The notes beneath the pieces are model-generated. The model was given only the letters and a program-made list of their open reading frames with translations, was not told the origin of the DNA and did not search any database. A stretch of DNA of 64,000 nucleotides from Janthinobacterium sp. LM6 (GTDB lineage Bacteria > Pseudomonadota > Gammaproteobacteria > Burkholderiales > Burkholderiaceae_D), in NCBI RefSeq assembly GCF_002002885.1, contig NZ_CP019510.1:558001-622000 (forward strand). The letters run 5' to 3'. This document shows, piece by piece, positions 25,928 through 34,552 of this stretch (position 1 is its first letter; each line of letters begins with the position of its first letter). Position numbers and translations under genes: made by a program.

Positions 25928-26502
25928 GCCGCCGATGTAAAAGCGGCGTTGATCGCCTGCTGCTCGCGCAATTGTTTTTTCAGTAACCGTGTCTGTTCAT
26001 TATTGAATTTAAGTACTTCGAACAATTTTTCTAAGGTGATGGGTACTGATGAGCCTTCAGGATCTTCCCACTCAGGGCAAATTTTGTGAGTGAGGTCGCG
26101 AATCTGATATTTGCTCAAGTGACCAAAATCTTTCCACGTTTCTGCGAGAACTTCAAACTCGGCTTCAGATAATTCCAGAAGGTCTTGCTCTGGCGAGCGA
26201 ATCCGACTTCCGTCACGCAAAGCCACAGCATGATCCTCACGATCCGCGATCCACGCATCCCACCCATTATCTTCAGATGAGGACATTCCGTTAATGCGGT
26301 TCAATGTTTGAGACAGAACAGGTCCGTGATCCATAGAAACAAGCTTGTCGCCAATGATCGGATCGCCGTACATCTCATATGAGCGCCGCTCTGCTAGATA
26401 AAGCAACTTCATCAGCTTAAGTACAGGAAGGCGGCCTTGGGCTTGAAATAGGAAGTAAGCGGCAACCTGCGCGGCTTTCTTTTCGGAATATAAGTTTTGC
26501 AT
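25924..26502 (-). CDS. Panacea-domain (DUF4065, SocA-like) antitoxin
   Basis: 192 residues from ATG 26502 with GGAGG nine bases upstream. The N-terminal 130 residues match the Panacea/SocA domain: AAQVAAYFLFQAQGRLPVLK, then LMKLLYLAERRSYEMYG, and MDHGPVLSQTLNRIN. The C-terminal 60 residues are helical and charged. In Caulobacter the related SocA is an antitoxin and a ClpXP adaptor; Panacea domains neutralise many unrelated toxins encoded beside them. The gene is first in a two-gene operon. A TTGACA-N17-TAGATT promoter lies about 55 bp upstream, and a second one overlapped by a LexA-type box lies further up. Confidence 0.85.
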   Translation of the reverse strand: MQNLYSEKKAAQVAAYFLFQAQGRLPVLKLMKLLYLAERRSYEMYGDPIIGDKLVSMDHGPVLSQTLNRINGMSSSEDNGWDAWIADREDHAVALRDGSRIRSPEQDLLELSEAEFEVLAETWKDFGHLSKYQIRDLTHKICPEWEDPEGSSVPITLEKLFEVLKFNNEQTRLLKKQLREQQAINAAFTSAA

Positions 26503-26557
26503 AATTTTGAGCCTCCATCGCATCAATTTTGAGCAATTTGGATAGCTATTCGAGATC

Positions 26558-26586
26558 AATCTACGCACAAAGTACATCGCTGTCAA
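26558..26586 (-). promoter_or_regulatory. Promoter of the Panacea toxin-antitoxin operon
   Basis: On the minus strand a perfect -35 TTGACA (26581-26586) is followed after 17 bp by TAGATT (26558-26563). It would start transcription about 50 bases before the antitoxin ATG. Confidence 0.6.
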
Positions 26587-26651
26587 CATATTGCCGTGCA
26601 TGATGCTCTGGCCCATGCAACATGTGCGGAAAGTGGATGAAATCAGTTTAA

Positions 26652-26686
26652 CTGTATAAATGTACAGTAGTTTTGATAATTGTCAA
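26652..26686 (-). promoter_or_regulatory. LexA (SOS) box overlapping a second upstream promoter
   Basis: CTGTATAAATGTACAG (26652-26667) fits CTGT-N8-ACAG exactly; over 20 bases, 26650-26669, it matches the E. coli LexA consensus at 17 positions. On the minus strand a perfect TTGACA (26681-26686), a 16-bp spacer and TACATT (26659-26664) form a promoter whose -10 is inside the box. It points to the Panacea antitoxin gene. Confidence 0.7.
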
Positions 26687-26945
26687 ACGAAATCGATAAG
26701 CGCCAGCGTATCGGCTGGCTGGTTTTGCCGCTAGACGGGGAGGTCGGCCAACGTGCTTCTGCATGTTGTCATGCGGCAAAAAGGGTTCCACCGTGTACCA
26801 GCCTGGAAACCACACTGATTGATGCCTATCTTTGCCGGGAACGTCGACAAGAAGCCACGCTGGAAAGTAGTACCTGAGGTGTGATTGCTTGTAATCAAGA
26901 GAGGCGCAACTATAAGTTGGCGTTGTCACTTGCTTGCTGCTGGTC

Positions 26946-26979
26946 CAAAAGAAAAGGGCTTACATTTCTGTAAGCCCTT
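26946..26979 (-). terminator. Terminator of the tRNA-Thr gene
   Basis: AAGGGCTTACA and TGTAAGCCCTT pair over 11 bp with a four-base loop (26954-26979). On the minus strand a T-rich tract follows. It begins nine bases after the tRNA CCA end. Confidence 0.85.
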
Positions 26980-26987
26980 GATATTCT

Positions 26988-27063
<76 letters not shown>

Positions 27064-27081
27064 AAAAACTGCGCGTTGCGA

Positions 27082-27087
27082 ATTATA
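27082..27087 (-). promoter_or_regulatory. -10 element of the tRNA-Thr promoter
   Basis: A perfect TATAAT on the minus strand lies 18 bp before the tRNA 5' end. The only -35-like hexamer (CTGACA) sits at a short 14-bp spacing, so the promoter is not fully defined. Confidence 0.45.
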
Positions 27088-27089
27088 CG

Positions 27090-27602
27090 CTATTTAATGC
27101 GTGTCAGGGTCGGGCGGCCGCCTTTTTTTGGCGGCTCGTCGTCGCCGGGCGTGGCGCTGTCGCGTTGTTCGGGGGAGCTGGTCGGCACGGACGACAGGGT
27201 GGGACCGCTGGAGACCGGGGCGATCGCTGGCGGCGGGACGTCGGCGGAGGCCGGGCTGTCCGTCGGTTGCGCGTCCGGGTCATCGTTGCCCAGCACGGGC
27301 TCGAAGGCCATGCCCTGGCCGTTTTCGTTGGCGTAGATGGCCATCACGTTGTCGACCGGCACGTAGATTTCGCGCGAGACGCCGCCAAAGCGGGCGTGGA
27401 AGCGGATGGCGTCGTTGTCCATCTTCAGGCCGCTGGTGGCGCCGAAGCTGATGTTGAGCACGATTTCGCCCTTTTTCACGTATTCCATCGGTACCGTGGT
27501 GCGCGAATCGACTTTGACCGCGAGATAAGGCGTGTAGCCGCTGTCGGTGCACCACTCGTAGATGGCGCGCAGCATATAAGGTTTGGTTGAGATTTCAGAC
27601 AT
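27090..27602 (-). CDS. sspB: ClpXP protease specificity-enhancing factor SspB
   Basis: 170 residues. The folded ssrA-tag-binding domain spans about 1-110 (KPYMLRAIYEWCTDSGYTPY, then IVLNISFGATSGLKMDN). A long disordered Pro/Ser/Asp linker leads to the C-terminal ClpX-docking tail GRPTLTRIK. It delivers ssrA-tagged peptides to ClpXP. ATG 27602 is used because the family starts at this Ser/Ile-rich N-terminus. It follows sspA on the same strand after a 236-bp spacer with strong secondary structure. Confidence 0.95.
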   Translation of the reverse strand: MSEISTKPYMLRAIYEWCTDSGYTPYLAVKVDSRTTVPMEYVKKGEIVLNISFGATSGLKMDNDAIRFHARFGGVSREIYVPVDNVMAIYANENGQGMAFEPVLGNDDPDAQPTDSPASADVPPPAIAPVSSGPTLSSVPTSSPEQRDSATPGDDEPPKKGGRPTLTRIK

Positions 27603-27758
27603 GGTAGGCACGGTGAGGCGGGAACGCCGCCGGCAACAAATGGCGGGCGCACCGGTAATTCAATGAAACGATGGGACAACTCATTCGATAAAAGAACAAA
27701 GAATACAGTTGGCCCAAGATGCCCCAGAAAGCGTCGCGAGCAAGCCCGATATCGGCTT

Positions 27759-27795
27759 GAGTAACGCAGCCGTACTTCAGTACGGCGAGTAACGC
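27759..27795. repeat. Palindrome flanked by direct repeats between sspA and sspB
   Basis: The palindrome GCCGTACT-TC-AGTACGGC (27769-27786) is bracketed by two copies of GAGTAACGC (27759-27767 and 27787-27795). CCGATATCGG lies just to the left. The layout suggests an intergenic repetitive element, but no second copy is in the window. Confidence 0.5.
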
Positions 27796-27838
27796 CAAGT
27801 CGAGAGCGGGCTGCGCAGCAGCTTTATGGGGATATCTT

Positions 27839-28450
27839 TTAACGGCGCATGACTTTTTCCGAGGGCGTCAGCGCTTCGATATACGCAGGACGCGAGAAGA
27901 TGCGTTCGGCGTATTTCATCAGCGGTGCGGCCGTCTTCGACAGTTCGATGCCGTAGTGGTCCAGGCGCCACAGCAGCGGCGCGACAGCCACGTCGAGCAT
28001 CGAGAATTCGTCGCCCAGCATGTACTTGTTTTTCAGGAACAGCGGCGCCAGGGTCGTCAGGCGGTCGCGGATTTCCGCGCGTGCCTTGTCGTGGGCCTTG
28101 TCGTTGCTCTTGGCGCGTTCGCTTTCCAGCACGTGCACGTGCACGAACAGTTCTTTTTCGAAATTGAACAGCATCAGGCGCGCGCGGGCGCGCATCAGCG
28201 GATCGGCCGGCATCAGTTGCGGATGCGGGAAGCGCTCATCGATGTACTCGTTGATGATGTTCGATTCATACAGGATCAGTTCGCGTTCGACCAGGATAGG
28301 CACCTGGCCATACGGATTCATGGTCGAAATGTCTTCCGGTTTGTTGAACAGGTCGACGTCGCGCACTTCGAAGTCCATGCCTTTTTCAAACAGGACCAGG
28401 CGGCAGCGTTGCGAAAATGGGCAGGTTGTACCCGAATAGAGAACCATCAT
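27839..28450 (-). CDS. sspA: Stringent starvation protein A (GST-like)
   Basis: 203 residues. The N-terminal thioredoxin-like half has MMVLYSGTTCPFSQRCRLVL and the cis-Pro motif GQVPILVERELILYESNIIN. The C-terminal half is an all-helical GST domain. SspA binds RNA polymerase and lacks GST activity in E. coli. The first ATG (28450) is immediately followed by a second; AGGAA lies upstream. Gene order petABC-sspA-sspB is common in Betaproteobacteria. Confidence 0.95.
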   Translation of the reverse strand: MMVLYSGTTCPFSQRCRLVLFEKGMDFEVRDVDLFNKPEDISTMNPYGQVPILVERELILYESNIINEYIDERFPHPQLMPADPLMRARARLMLFNFEKELFVHVHVLESERAKSNDKAHDKARAEIRDRLTTLAPLFLKNKYMLGDEFSMLDVAVAPLLWRLDHYGIELSKTAAPLMKYAERIFSRPAYIEALTPSEKVMRR

Positions 28451-28470
28451 TTTTTATAGTTCCTTAGAAA

Positions 28471-28502
28471 CAAAGGGGGTGAAGCCGCGAACGGCTCACC
28501 CC
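28471..28502 (-). terminator. Terminator of the petABC operon
   Basis: GGGGTGAAGCC and GGCTCACCCC pair with one bulged base (28476-28502), followed on the minus strand by CCTTTGTTTC. It lies between petC and sspA. Confidence 0.65.
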
Positions 28503-28570
28503 AGGTCGCTTGTCCACTCATGCGGACAACGCAGAAACAGGCATAAACCGGCCTATGGCCGGCGCCTCAC

Positions 28571-29335
28571 TTATTTGACTTCCTTCCAGAACGACGCATT
28601 CAAGCGCCATGCCAGCAGAGCAAAGACCGACAGGAACAGCAGCACCCAAACGCCCAGGCGCTTGCGTGTCTGTTGTGCCGGTTCGGCCATCCACTCCATG
28701 TAGCCGACCAGGTCGGCTACCGCATTGTCATACTCGATCTTGTTCAACGTGCCGGGCTTGACCTGCTCGAAGCCGGCAAATTTGTGGATCTTCTTGCCAG
28801 CTTCGTGCGGATCATTCTCTTCCACGAACTTGGCAGTCTGGACACCTTGCAATTCCCATAATACATGCGGCATGGCAACATTCGGCACGACCATGTTGTT
28901 CCAGCCGGTCGGACGAGTGTCGTCTTTATAGAACGTACGCAGGTAAGTATACAGGTAGTCGCCGCCTGTGCCAGCGGAAGATGATTTCGCGCGCGAAATT
29001 ACCGACAAATCCGGCGGTACGACGCCAAAGAAGGCCTTGGCGTCCTGCGGTGCCAGGCTCGTCGTCATCAAGTCGCCGACTTTATCGCCGGAGAACAACA
29101 GATTCTGCTTGATCTGGTCTTCCGTCAAGCCCAGGTCTTTCAGACGGTTGTAGCGCATCGACACGGCGGCGTGGCAATTCAGGCAATAATTGACGAACAA
29201 TTTGGCGCCATGCTGCAGCGCTGCCATGTTGGTCTGGCGGTCAGGAGCCTTGTCCAGCGGAAAGCCGCCTTCGCTGGCGAGAGCCATGGCGGGCACGAGT
29301 GCCAGGATGGCGAGCAGTTTTTTTGCAATCTTCAT
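28571..29335 (-). CDS. petC: Ubiquinol-cytochrome c reductase, cytochrome c1
   Basis: 254 residues. A signal peptide ends near AMALA (about residue 20). The haem c site CLNCH is near 51-55. A C-terminal membrane anchor (VWVLLFLSVFALLAW) is followed by a short tail. It accepts electrons from the Rieske protein and passes them to soluble cytochrome c in the periplasm. Third gene of petA-petB-petC, 36 bp after petB. Confidence 0.97.
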   Translation of the reverse strand: MKIAKKLLAILALVPAMALASEGGFPLDKAPDRQTNMAALQHGAKLFVNYCLNCHAAVSMRYNRLKDLGLTEDQIKQNLLFSGDKVGDLMTTSLAPQDAKAFFGVVPPDLSVISRAKSSSAGTGGDYLYTYLRTFYKDDTRPTGWNNMVVPNVAMPHVLWELQGVQTAKFVEENDPHEAGKKIHKFAGFEQVKPGTLNKIEYDNAVADLVGYMEWMAEPAQQTRKRLGVWVLLFLSVFALLAWRLNASFWKEVK

Positions 29336-29371
29336 ATGATGTATGTCCTTTGAGCGTGGCGTGAGAGCGGC

Positions 29372-30784
29372 TTAGTGCGGGTGAAACGTCACACGCGACG
29401 GCACGGTCTTGAACTTGCCCATGGCACTCCACCATGGCATCAGCAGGAAGAAGCTGAAGTAAATCAGGGTGCACACTTGCGACACGATGGTTTTCGCATC
29501 CGTTGGCGCCTGGGTCCCGAGGTAGCCGAGGATCAGGAACGACAGGCCGAAGATGGCATACACATATTTGTGCCAGTTCGGACGGTAGCGGATCGATTTC
29601 ACGGGGGAATGGTCCAGCCATGGCAGGAACGCCAGGATCACGACGGAACCGCCGAAGAACACCACTCCCCAGAATTTCGCGTCCAGCACCTGCGGCAGCA
29701 TGCCGATGATGGCGACGATGGCGATGCCGGCGATGGCGGACTTGACCGTCGTCGACAGGCGCGACTTGAGCCAGATGAACACCACGTAGGCGGCCACGAC
29801 ACCCATCAGCACGTACATGAAGTCGGCCGTGGTGGCACGCAGCACCGAGTAGAACGGCGTGAAGTACCAGGTTGGCGCGATGTGCAGCGGGGTCTTCAGC
29901 GAATCGCCCGGCAGGAAATTGTTGTATTCCAGGAAATAACCGCCCATTTCCGGCGCGAAGAAGACGACGGCGCTGAAAATGACGAGGAAGATCGATACGC
30001 CGAACAAATCGTGCACGGTGTAGTACGGATGCGATGGAATCGAATCGACCGGGTGGCCGTCGGCGCCCAGGTTTTCCTTCACTTCGATGCCGTCCGGGTT
30101 GCTGGAGCCCACTTCATGCAGGGCGATCAAGTGCGCTGCGACCAAGCCCAGCAGTACCAGCGGGATGGCGATCACGTGGAAGGCGAAGAAGCGGTTCAGG
30201 GTGGCGTCGGAAACGACGTAATCGCCGCGGATCCACAGCGACAGGTCAGGGCCGATCAGCGGGATGGCGCCGAACAGGTTGACGATCACTTGTGCGCCCC
30301 AGTATGACATCTGGCCCCATGGCAACAGGTAGCCGAAGAACGCTTCGGCCATCAGGCACAGGAAGATGGCGAAACCGAACAGCCAGATTAATTCACGTGG
30401 CTTGCGGTACGAGCCGTACAGCAGGCCGCGCGTCATGTGCAGGTAGACGATGATGAAGAAGGCGGAGGCGCCCGTCGAGTGCATGTAGCGCACCAGCCAG
30501 CCCCACGGCACTTCGCGCATGATGTACTCGACGGAATTGAAGGCCAGGGCCGCATCCGGTTTGTAGTGCATGGTCAGGAAGATGCCGGTAACAATCTGCA
30601 GCACCAGCACCAGCATGGCCAGCGAACCGAAGATGTACCAGAAGTTGAAGTTTTTCGGGGCGTAGTATTTACCCCATTGATCGTTCCACAGCTTGGTCAG
30701 GGGAAAGCGGTCATCGACCCAGCCCAGCGCTTTTTCGGCGACGGGAGCGTCTGCCGGGAATTTCGTTTCTTTGAAAGCAGCCAT
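29372..30784 (-). CDS. petB: Ubiquinol-cytochrome c reductase, cytochrome b
   Basis: 470 residues, longer than the roughly 400 of mitochondrial cytochrome b but usual for proteobacteria. Multiple membrane segments; the motif WGATVI-like region reads [18 protein letters not shown], and the quinol-site PEWY equivalent reads [11 protein letters not shown]. It carries the bL and bH haems and both quinone sites in the inner membrane. ATG 30784 with GAGG upstream is chosen over a TTG two codons earlier. It lies 2 bp after petA. Confidence 0.97.
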   Translation of the reverse strand: MAAFKETKFPADAPVAEKALGWVDDRFPLTKLWNDQWGKYYAPKNFNFWYIFGSLAMLVLVLQIVTGIFLTMHYKPDAALAFNSVEYIMREVPWGWLVRYMHSTGASAFFIIVYLHMTRGLLYGSYRKPRELIWLFGFAIFLCLMAEAFFGYLLPWGQMSYWGAQVIVNLFGAIPLIGPDLSLWIRGDYVVSDATLNRFFAFHVIAIPLVLLGLVAAHLIALHEVGSSNPDGIEVKENLGADGHPVDSIPSHPYYTVHDLFGVSIFLVIFSAVVFFAPEMGGYFLEYNNFLPGDSLKTPLHIAPTWYFTPFYSVLRATTADFMYVLMGVVAAYVVFIWLKSRLSTTVKSAIAGIAIVAIIGMLPQVLDAKFWGVVFFGGSVVILAFLPWLDHSPVKSIRYRPNWHKYVYAIFGLSFLILGYLGTQAPTDAKTIVSQVCTLIYFSFFLLMPWWSAMGKFKTVPSRVTFHPH

Positions 30785-30786
30785 GA

Positions 30787-31395
30787 TCAAGCCTCGCCTT
30801 TCTCGTCTTTACCTATCAGCAATTTGGTGTCGCTCAGGTACATATGGCGCGGCACTTGCAGGTTGTCCGGCGCCGGCTTGTTCTTGAACACGCGGCCAGC
30901 CATGTCGAAGGTGGAGCCGTGGCAAGGGCACAGGAAGCCGCCTTCCCAGTCATCGGGCAGCGACGGTTGCGGGCCGGGGGTAAATTTCGAGGAAGGGGAG
31001 CAGCCCAGGTGGGTGCAGATGCCGACGGCGACGAGAATTTCAGGCTTGATCGAGCGCGCCTCGTTCATGCAGTACGGCGGCGTGAATTCGGCGGGATTAC
31101 GTTGGGAATTGGCATCGGCGACCTTGCCATCGGTTTGCTTGAGCGACGCGATCATTTCCGGCGTGCGCTTCAGGATCCAGACCGGCTTGCCGCGCCATTC
31201 GACGGTGCGCATTTCGCCGGGTTGCAAGGTGGTGATGTCTACTTCGACCGGCGCGCCAGCCGCTTTCGCGCGCTCCGACGGCTGGAAGGTGCTTACCAAG
31301 GCTCCCGCGGTTGCCAATCCAACTACACTGCCCGCCGCGCACGTGGCGACGAGCAAGCCGCGACGGCCTGAATCGACCTGCTTTTCGTTACTCAT
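30787..31395 (-). CDS. petA: Ubiquinol-cytochrome c reductase, Rieske iron-sulfur subunit
   Basis: 202 residues. The N-terminus has a twin-arginine-like SGRRGLLVA followed by a hydrophobic anchor (about 12-38). The 2Fe-2S ligands are in CTHLGCSP (near 119) and CPCHGSTFD (near 152). Transfers electrons from quinol to cytochrome c1. First gene of the operon. Confidence 0.97.
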   Translation of the reverse strand: MSNEKQVDSGRRGLLVATCAAGSVVGLATAGALVSTFQPSERAKAAGAPVEVDITTLQPGEMRTVEWRGKPVWILKRTPEMIASLKQTDGKVADANSQRNPAEFTPPYCMNEARSIKPEILVAVGICTHLGCSPSSKFTPGPQPSLPDDWEGGFLCPCHGSTFDMAGRVFKNKPAPDNLQVPRHMYLSDTKLLIGKDEKGEA

Positions 31396-31808
31396 GCAAA
31401 CCCCAATCAGTCAAAATGCGAATCTTTATTATGAGTGGCAGCCGCGAAAAACCCGTCGCCGAAGCTCTTTCCCACTGATTGCCGCAACCCGCATCTTTGT
31501 ACGGTAAAGTGGCAACATCCCTGCGGAACTTCGGACTATGGCGCAGCCCATGCCAGTTTCTTGTTGATTATCCGGAAGCGAAAAAGCCGCTTCTGGCAAC
31601 CGCAAATTATAAGTGAAGCAAACAACGAATAAAACAAAAACGTTGCTTGTACCATAATTTATATACTTTTGCAGGAGGTGGCTAGTTCTTTCGAACTAGA
31701 TGCGCCCGGCTGTGCCGGAATTGGTCTCGCCGGCAACCACAAGTTGGTGTGCCCGGGAATCAATAGTATGATCGGCATGTTTTTTATACATATCCGAAGG
31801 AGAAATTC
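31396..31808. other. Divergent spacer between petA and mscL
   Basis: No gene seen. It must hold promoters for the bc1 operon (minus) and mscL (plus), but I could not pick a clear -35/-10 pair on either strand. A short hairpin, GAAGCG/CGCTTC at about 31575-31594, has no T-run on the plus strand. AAGGAG at 31797 serves mscL. Confidence 0.5.
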
Positions 31809-32258
31809 ATGGCAATGATGCAAGAATTTAAAGAATTTGCAATGAAGGGTAACGTCGTCGATCTGGCGGTCGGTGTCATTATCGGTGGCGCCTTCGGCAA
31901 GATTGTCGATTCCCTGGTGCAAGACGTGATCATGCCGCCCATCGGCCGCATTTTCGGCGGCCTCGATTTCGCCAATTACTACCTGCCCCTGAATGGCCAG
32001 GCCACGACCCTGACTCTGGTGGAAGCGAAAAAGGCGGGCGCCGTGCTGGCCTACGGCAATTTCCTCACCATTTTGCTCAATTTCGTCATTCTGGCTTTCA
32101 TCATCTTCCAGATGGTGCGCCTGATGAACAAGGCCCGCCGCAGCGAACCGGTCGCGCCGGCGCCGGCGCCGGCCACGCCGGAAGACATCGTGCTGCTGCG
32201 TGAAATCCGCGACTCTCTGCAGCAGAACGCACGCAACAGCAACAATCTGGCAAAATAA
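31809..32258 (+). CDS. mscL: Large-conductance mechanosensitive channel MscL
   Basis: 149 residues. N-terminal amphipathic helix ([20 protein letters not shown]), first membrane segment with [20 protein letters not shown], second near 75-100 ([19 protein letters not shown]), and the cytoplasmic bundle after a Pro/Ala linker. It opens under membrane tension during osmotic downshock. AAGGAG lies just upstream of ATG 31809. Confidence 0.97.
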   Translation: MAMMQEFKEFAMKGNVVDLAVGVIIGGAFGKIVDSLVQDVIMPPIGRIFGGLDFANYYLPLNGQATTLTLVEAKKAGAVLAYGNFLTILLNFVILAFIIFQMVRLMNKARRSEPVAPAPAPATPEDIVLLREIRDSLQQNARNSNNLAK

Positions 32259-32299
32259 GTCGTTCCGGCACGGGCCGGCTGACCTGGGCAGAGAACTGT

Positions 32300-33460
32300 A
32301 TGCGACGATTCTGGTTATTGTTTGCGCAAACCGTGACGATCGCGTTGGCGCTGTACTTTGTGTACGGCGCGCTGCGCCCGGCCAGCCGGGTACAGCAACT
32401 GGGCTCTCCTGCCAAACCGGTGCCCGTGGTGGAAACGGCGTCGAGCAGCCTGGCGCCCGGTTCCTACCGCGACGCGGCGGCGCGCGCCATGCCCGCCGTC
32501 GTCAACATTCTCACCCTGCAAGTACCCAAGCGCGGCGCCCATCCGCTGGCGCGCGATCCCTTCTTTAAACGTTTCTTCGGCGACCGCGACCCGGACGGCG
32601 AGGATGACGACGACTTGAAAAACAGCCTCGGTTCGGGCGTCATCGTCAGCCATGAAGGCTATGTGCTGACCAACAACCATGTGGTCGAAGGCGCCGACGA
32701 AATCGAAGTCGTGCTCACGGATGGCCGCAAGGCGCCCGCCAAGGTGGTGGGCCTGGATCCGGAAACGGACCTGGCTGTGATCAAGATCAACCTCGACAAG
32801 CTGCCCGTCATCGTGCTGGGCCAGTCGGAACTGGCGCGCGTGGGCGACGTGGTGCTGGCCATCGGCAACCCCTTCGGCGTGGGCCAGACGGTGACCATGG
32901 GCATCATCTCCGCCCTGGGCCGCAACAACCTGCACATCAACAGCTTTGAAAACTTCATCCAGACGGATGCGGCCATCAACTTCGGCAACTCGGGCGGTGC
33001 CCTGGTCGATACGCGCGGCAACTTGATCGGCATCAATACGGCGATTTACTCGCAAAGCGGCGGTTCCGTCGGCATCGGCTTCGCCATTCCCGTCTCGACG
33101 GCGAAAACCGTGATGGAAGCCATCATCAAGGATGGCCACGTGGTGCGTGGCTGGATCGGCGTGGAAACGCAGGACATCACGCCCGAGCTGGCGCAAAGCT
33201 TCAACTTGCAGCGCAGCAGCGGCGCCATCATCGCCGGCGTGGTGCGCAACGGCCCGGCCGACAAGGCGGGCATCGTGCCCGGCGACATCCTGCTGACGGT
33301 GGAAGGCAAGCCCGTGGGCGACACGACGGAAATGCTCAACCTGATCGCCCAACTGCCGCCCGGCGGAAAAGCTAAAATGACGGTGCTGCGCAAGAATCGC
33401 GAAGCGGCGCTCGACGTGATGGTGGGCAAGCGCCCCATCCCGAAAGAGCTTTCCAAATAG
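32300..33460 (+). CDS. Membrane-anchored DegS/HtrA-type serine protease
   Basis: 386 residues. One N-terminal anchor (FWLLFAQTVTIALALYFVYG), then a trypsin-like domain with His in TNNHVVEG near 129, Asp in DPETDLAVIKI near 155 and Ser in GNSGGAL near 232. A single PDZ domain spans about 280-375. One PDZ plus a membrane anchor matches DegS/AlgW rather than DegP, so a role in periplasmic stress signalling is likely. Encoded 41 bp after mscL. Confidence 0.92.
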   Translation: MRRFWLLFAQTVTIALALYFVYGALRPASRVQQLGSPAKPVPVVETASSSLAPGSYRDAAARAMPAVVNILTLQVPKRGAHPLARDPFFKRFFGDRDPDGEDDDDLKNSLGSGVIVSHEGYVLTNNHVVEGADEIEVVLTDGRKAPAKVVGLDPETDLAVIKINLDKLPVIVLGQSELARVGDVVLAIGNPFGVGQTVTMGIISALGRNNLHINSFENFIQTDAAINFGNSGGALVDTRGNLIGINTAIYSQSGGSVGIGFAIPVSTAKTVMEAIIKDGHVVRGWIGVETQDITPELAQSFNLQRSSGAIIAGVVRNGPADKAGIVPGDILLTVEGKPVGDTTEMLNLIAQLPPGGKAKMTVLRKNREAALDVMVGKRPIPKELSK

Positions 33461-33481
33461 TTGCTGATCGGAATTTGACAC

Positions 33482-34174
33482 ATGCATGTGCGTGATTTGA
33501 CCCAATTTTTACGTGAACTGAGCGACAACAACAACCGTCCCTGGTTTGTCATGAACAAGCCACGCTACGACATCCTGCGCGAGGAATTCCTCGCGCTGGT
33601 GACGTCACTCATTGCTGAACTCGGCAAGTTCGATCCGGCCGTGAAATACTGCAATCCGAAGAAGGCCTTGTTCCGCATCAACCGCGACGTGCGTTTCGCG
33701 CACGATAAAAGCCCGTATAAGACGCGGTTTTCGGCCGCCATCGCGCCGAACGACATGCGCCGTCCCAGCAAGGCGGGCGGTCCCACGTATTACCTGCAGA
33801 TCGATGGCCAGGGCAACTTGCTGTTCGGCGCCGGCGAATACATGCCGCCACCGGGGCGCCTGAAGGCGCTGCGCGAACACATGGTCAACGACGCGCCAGG
33901 GTTTTCCAAAGTGCTGAAAAATAAGCGTTTAAAAGCCCGTTTCGGCACCATCCAGAACGAGGGCAAGTTGCAGCGCCCTCCCAAGGGCTTCGAGGCGGAC
34001 GCCGAACATATCGAATTCATCAAGCTGAAGAGCTTTTTTGTCTGGACCGAAATACCGCTGCCCGTGAACGAACCCGAGAAACTTCTGCCGATCCTGGCGG
34101 AAGGCTTGAAGGATGCGTGGCCGCTGGTCGAGTGGATGCGCGGCGCGAAAGAGCCGGAGGAAGTCACCGAGTAA
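33482..34174 (+). CDS. DUF2461 family protein
   Basis: 230 residues. Matches the family with FLRELSDNNNRPWFVMNKPR at the start, then RINRDVRFAHDKSPYKT and YYLQIDGQGNLLFGAGEYMP. No catalytic motif is agreed for this family. No signal peptide or membrane segment, so cytoplasmic. It starts 21 bp after the DegS-like gene, same strand, and may share its transcript. Confidence 0.88.
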   Translation: MHVRDLTQFLRELSDNNNRPWFVMNKPRYDILREEFLALVTSLIAELGKFDPAVKYCNPKKALFRINRDVRFAHDKSPYKTRFSAAIAPNDMRRPSKAGGPTYYLQIDGQGNLLFGAGEYMPPPGRLKALREHMVNDAPGFSKVLKNKRLKARFGTIQNEGKLQRPPKGFEADAEHIEFIKLKSFFVWTEIPLPVNEPEKLLPILAEGLKDAWPLVEWMRGAKEPEEVTE

Positions 34175-34192
34175 TTGCGGAAGGAGCACATG

Positions 34193-34534
34193 ATGGCACT
34201 GGAGCACGCAAGTTCAGGGCAGGTGATCGAGGTGCTGCGCAGGGACGGCGACGACCTGTCGCAGTTTTCCGCCATCGCGCTGGCCAAGACGGATGAGCTG
34301 GAACTGATCCGCATGTGCATGCCCAAGGGTAAGACCATGCCCGAGCATCATGTGCTTGGCGAAATCACCCTGCTGTGCCTGCAAGGGCAGGTGGCGGTGA
34401 CGGCGCATGGCGGCGTGCAGCTGCTGGGGCCGGGGCAGATGCTGTACCTGCTCGGCGGCCAGGCGCACGCGCTGGAAGCGCGCGAAGACAGCTTATTGTT
34501 GCTCACCATACTCATGCACAAGGCGGGACGCTAG
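34193..34534 (+). CDS. Small single-domain cupin
   Basis: 113 residues from ATG 34193, which places AAGGAG at good spacing; ATG 34190 is also possible. Cupin motif 1 reads PKGKTMPEHHVLGEITLLCL with a partial set of metal ligands (His-His and Glu), and motif 2 contains GPGQMLYLLGGQAHAL. Substrate unknown; it could be a metal-binding stress protein. It is 19 bp from the DUF2461 stop and converges on gpsA. Confidence 0.82.
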   Translation: MALEHASSGQVIEVLRRDGDDLSQFSAIALAKTDELELIRMCMPKGKTMPEHHVLGEITLLCLQGQVAVTAHGGVQLLGPGQMLYLLGGQAHALEAREDSLLLLTILMHKAGR

Positions 34535-34552
34535 GCGCCACCCGGTTGATTC

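Larger units (their letters stand above)
26503..26987. other. AT-rich spacer with promoters for the toxin-antitoxin operon
   Basis: No credible protein gene. On the minus strand it holds two sigma-70-type promoters and a LexA-type box (listed separately), and at its right end the terminator of the tRNA gene. A 93-codon open frame at 26648-26929 lacks a ribosome site and recognisable features. Confidence 0.6.

Noticed and set aside
26648-26929. A 93-codon frame between the antitoxin and the tRNA
   Set aside because: No ribosome site; it overlaps the promoter and LexA-type box; composition looks non-coding.
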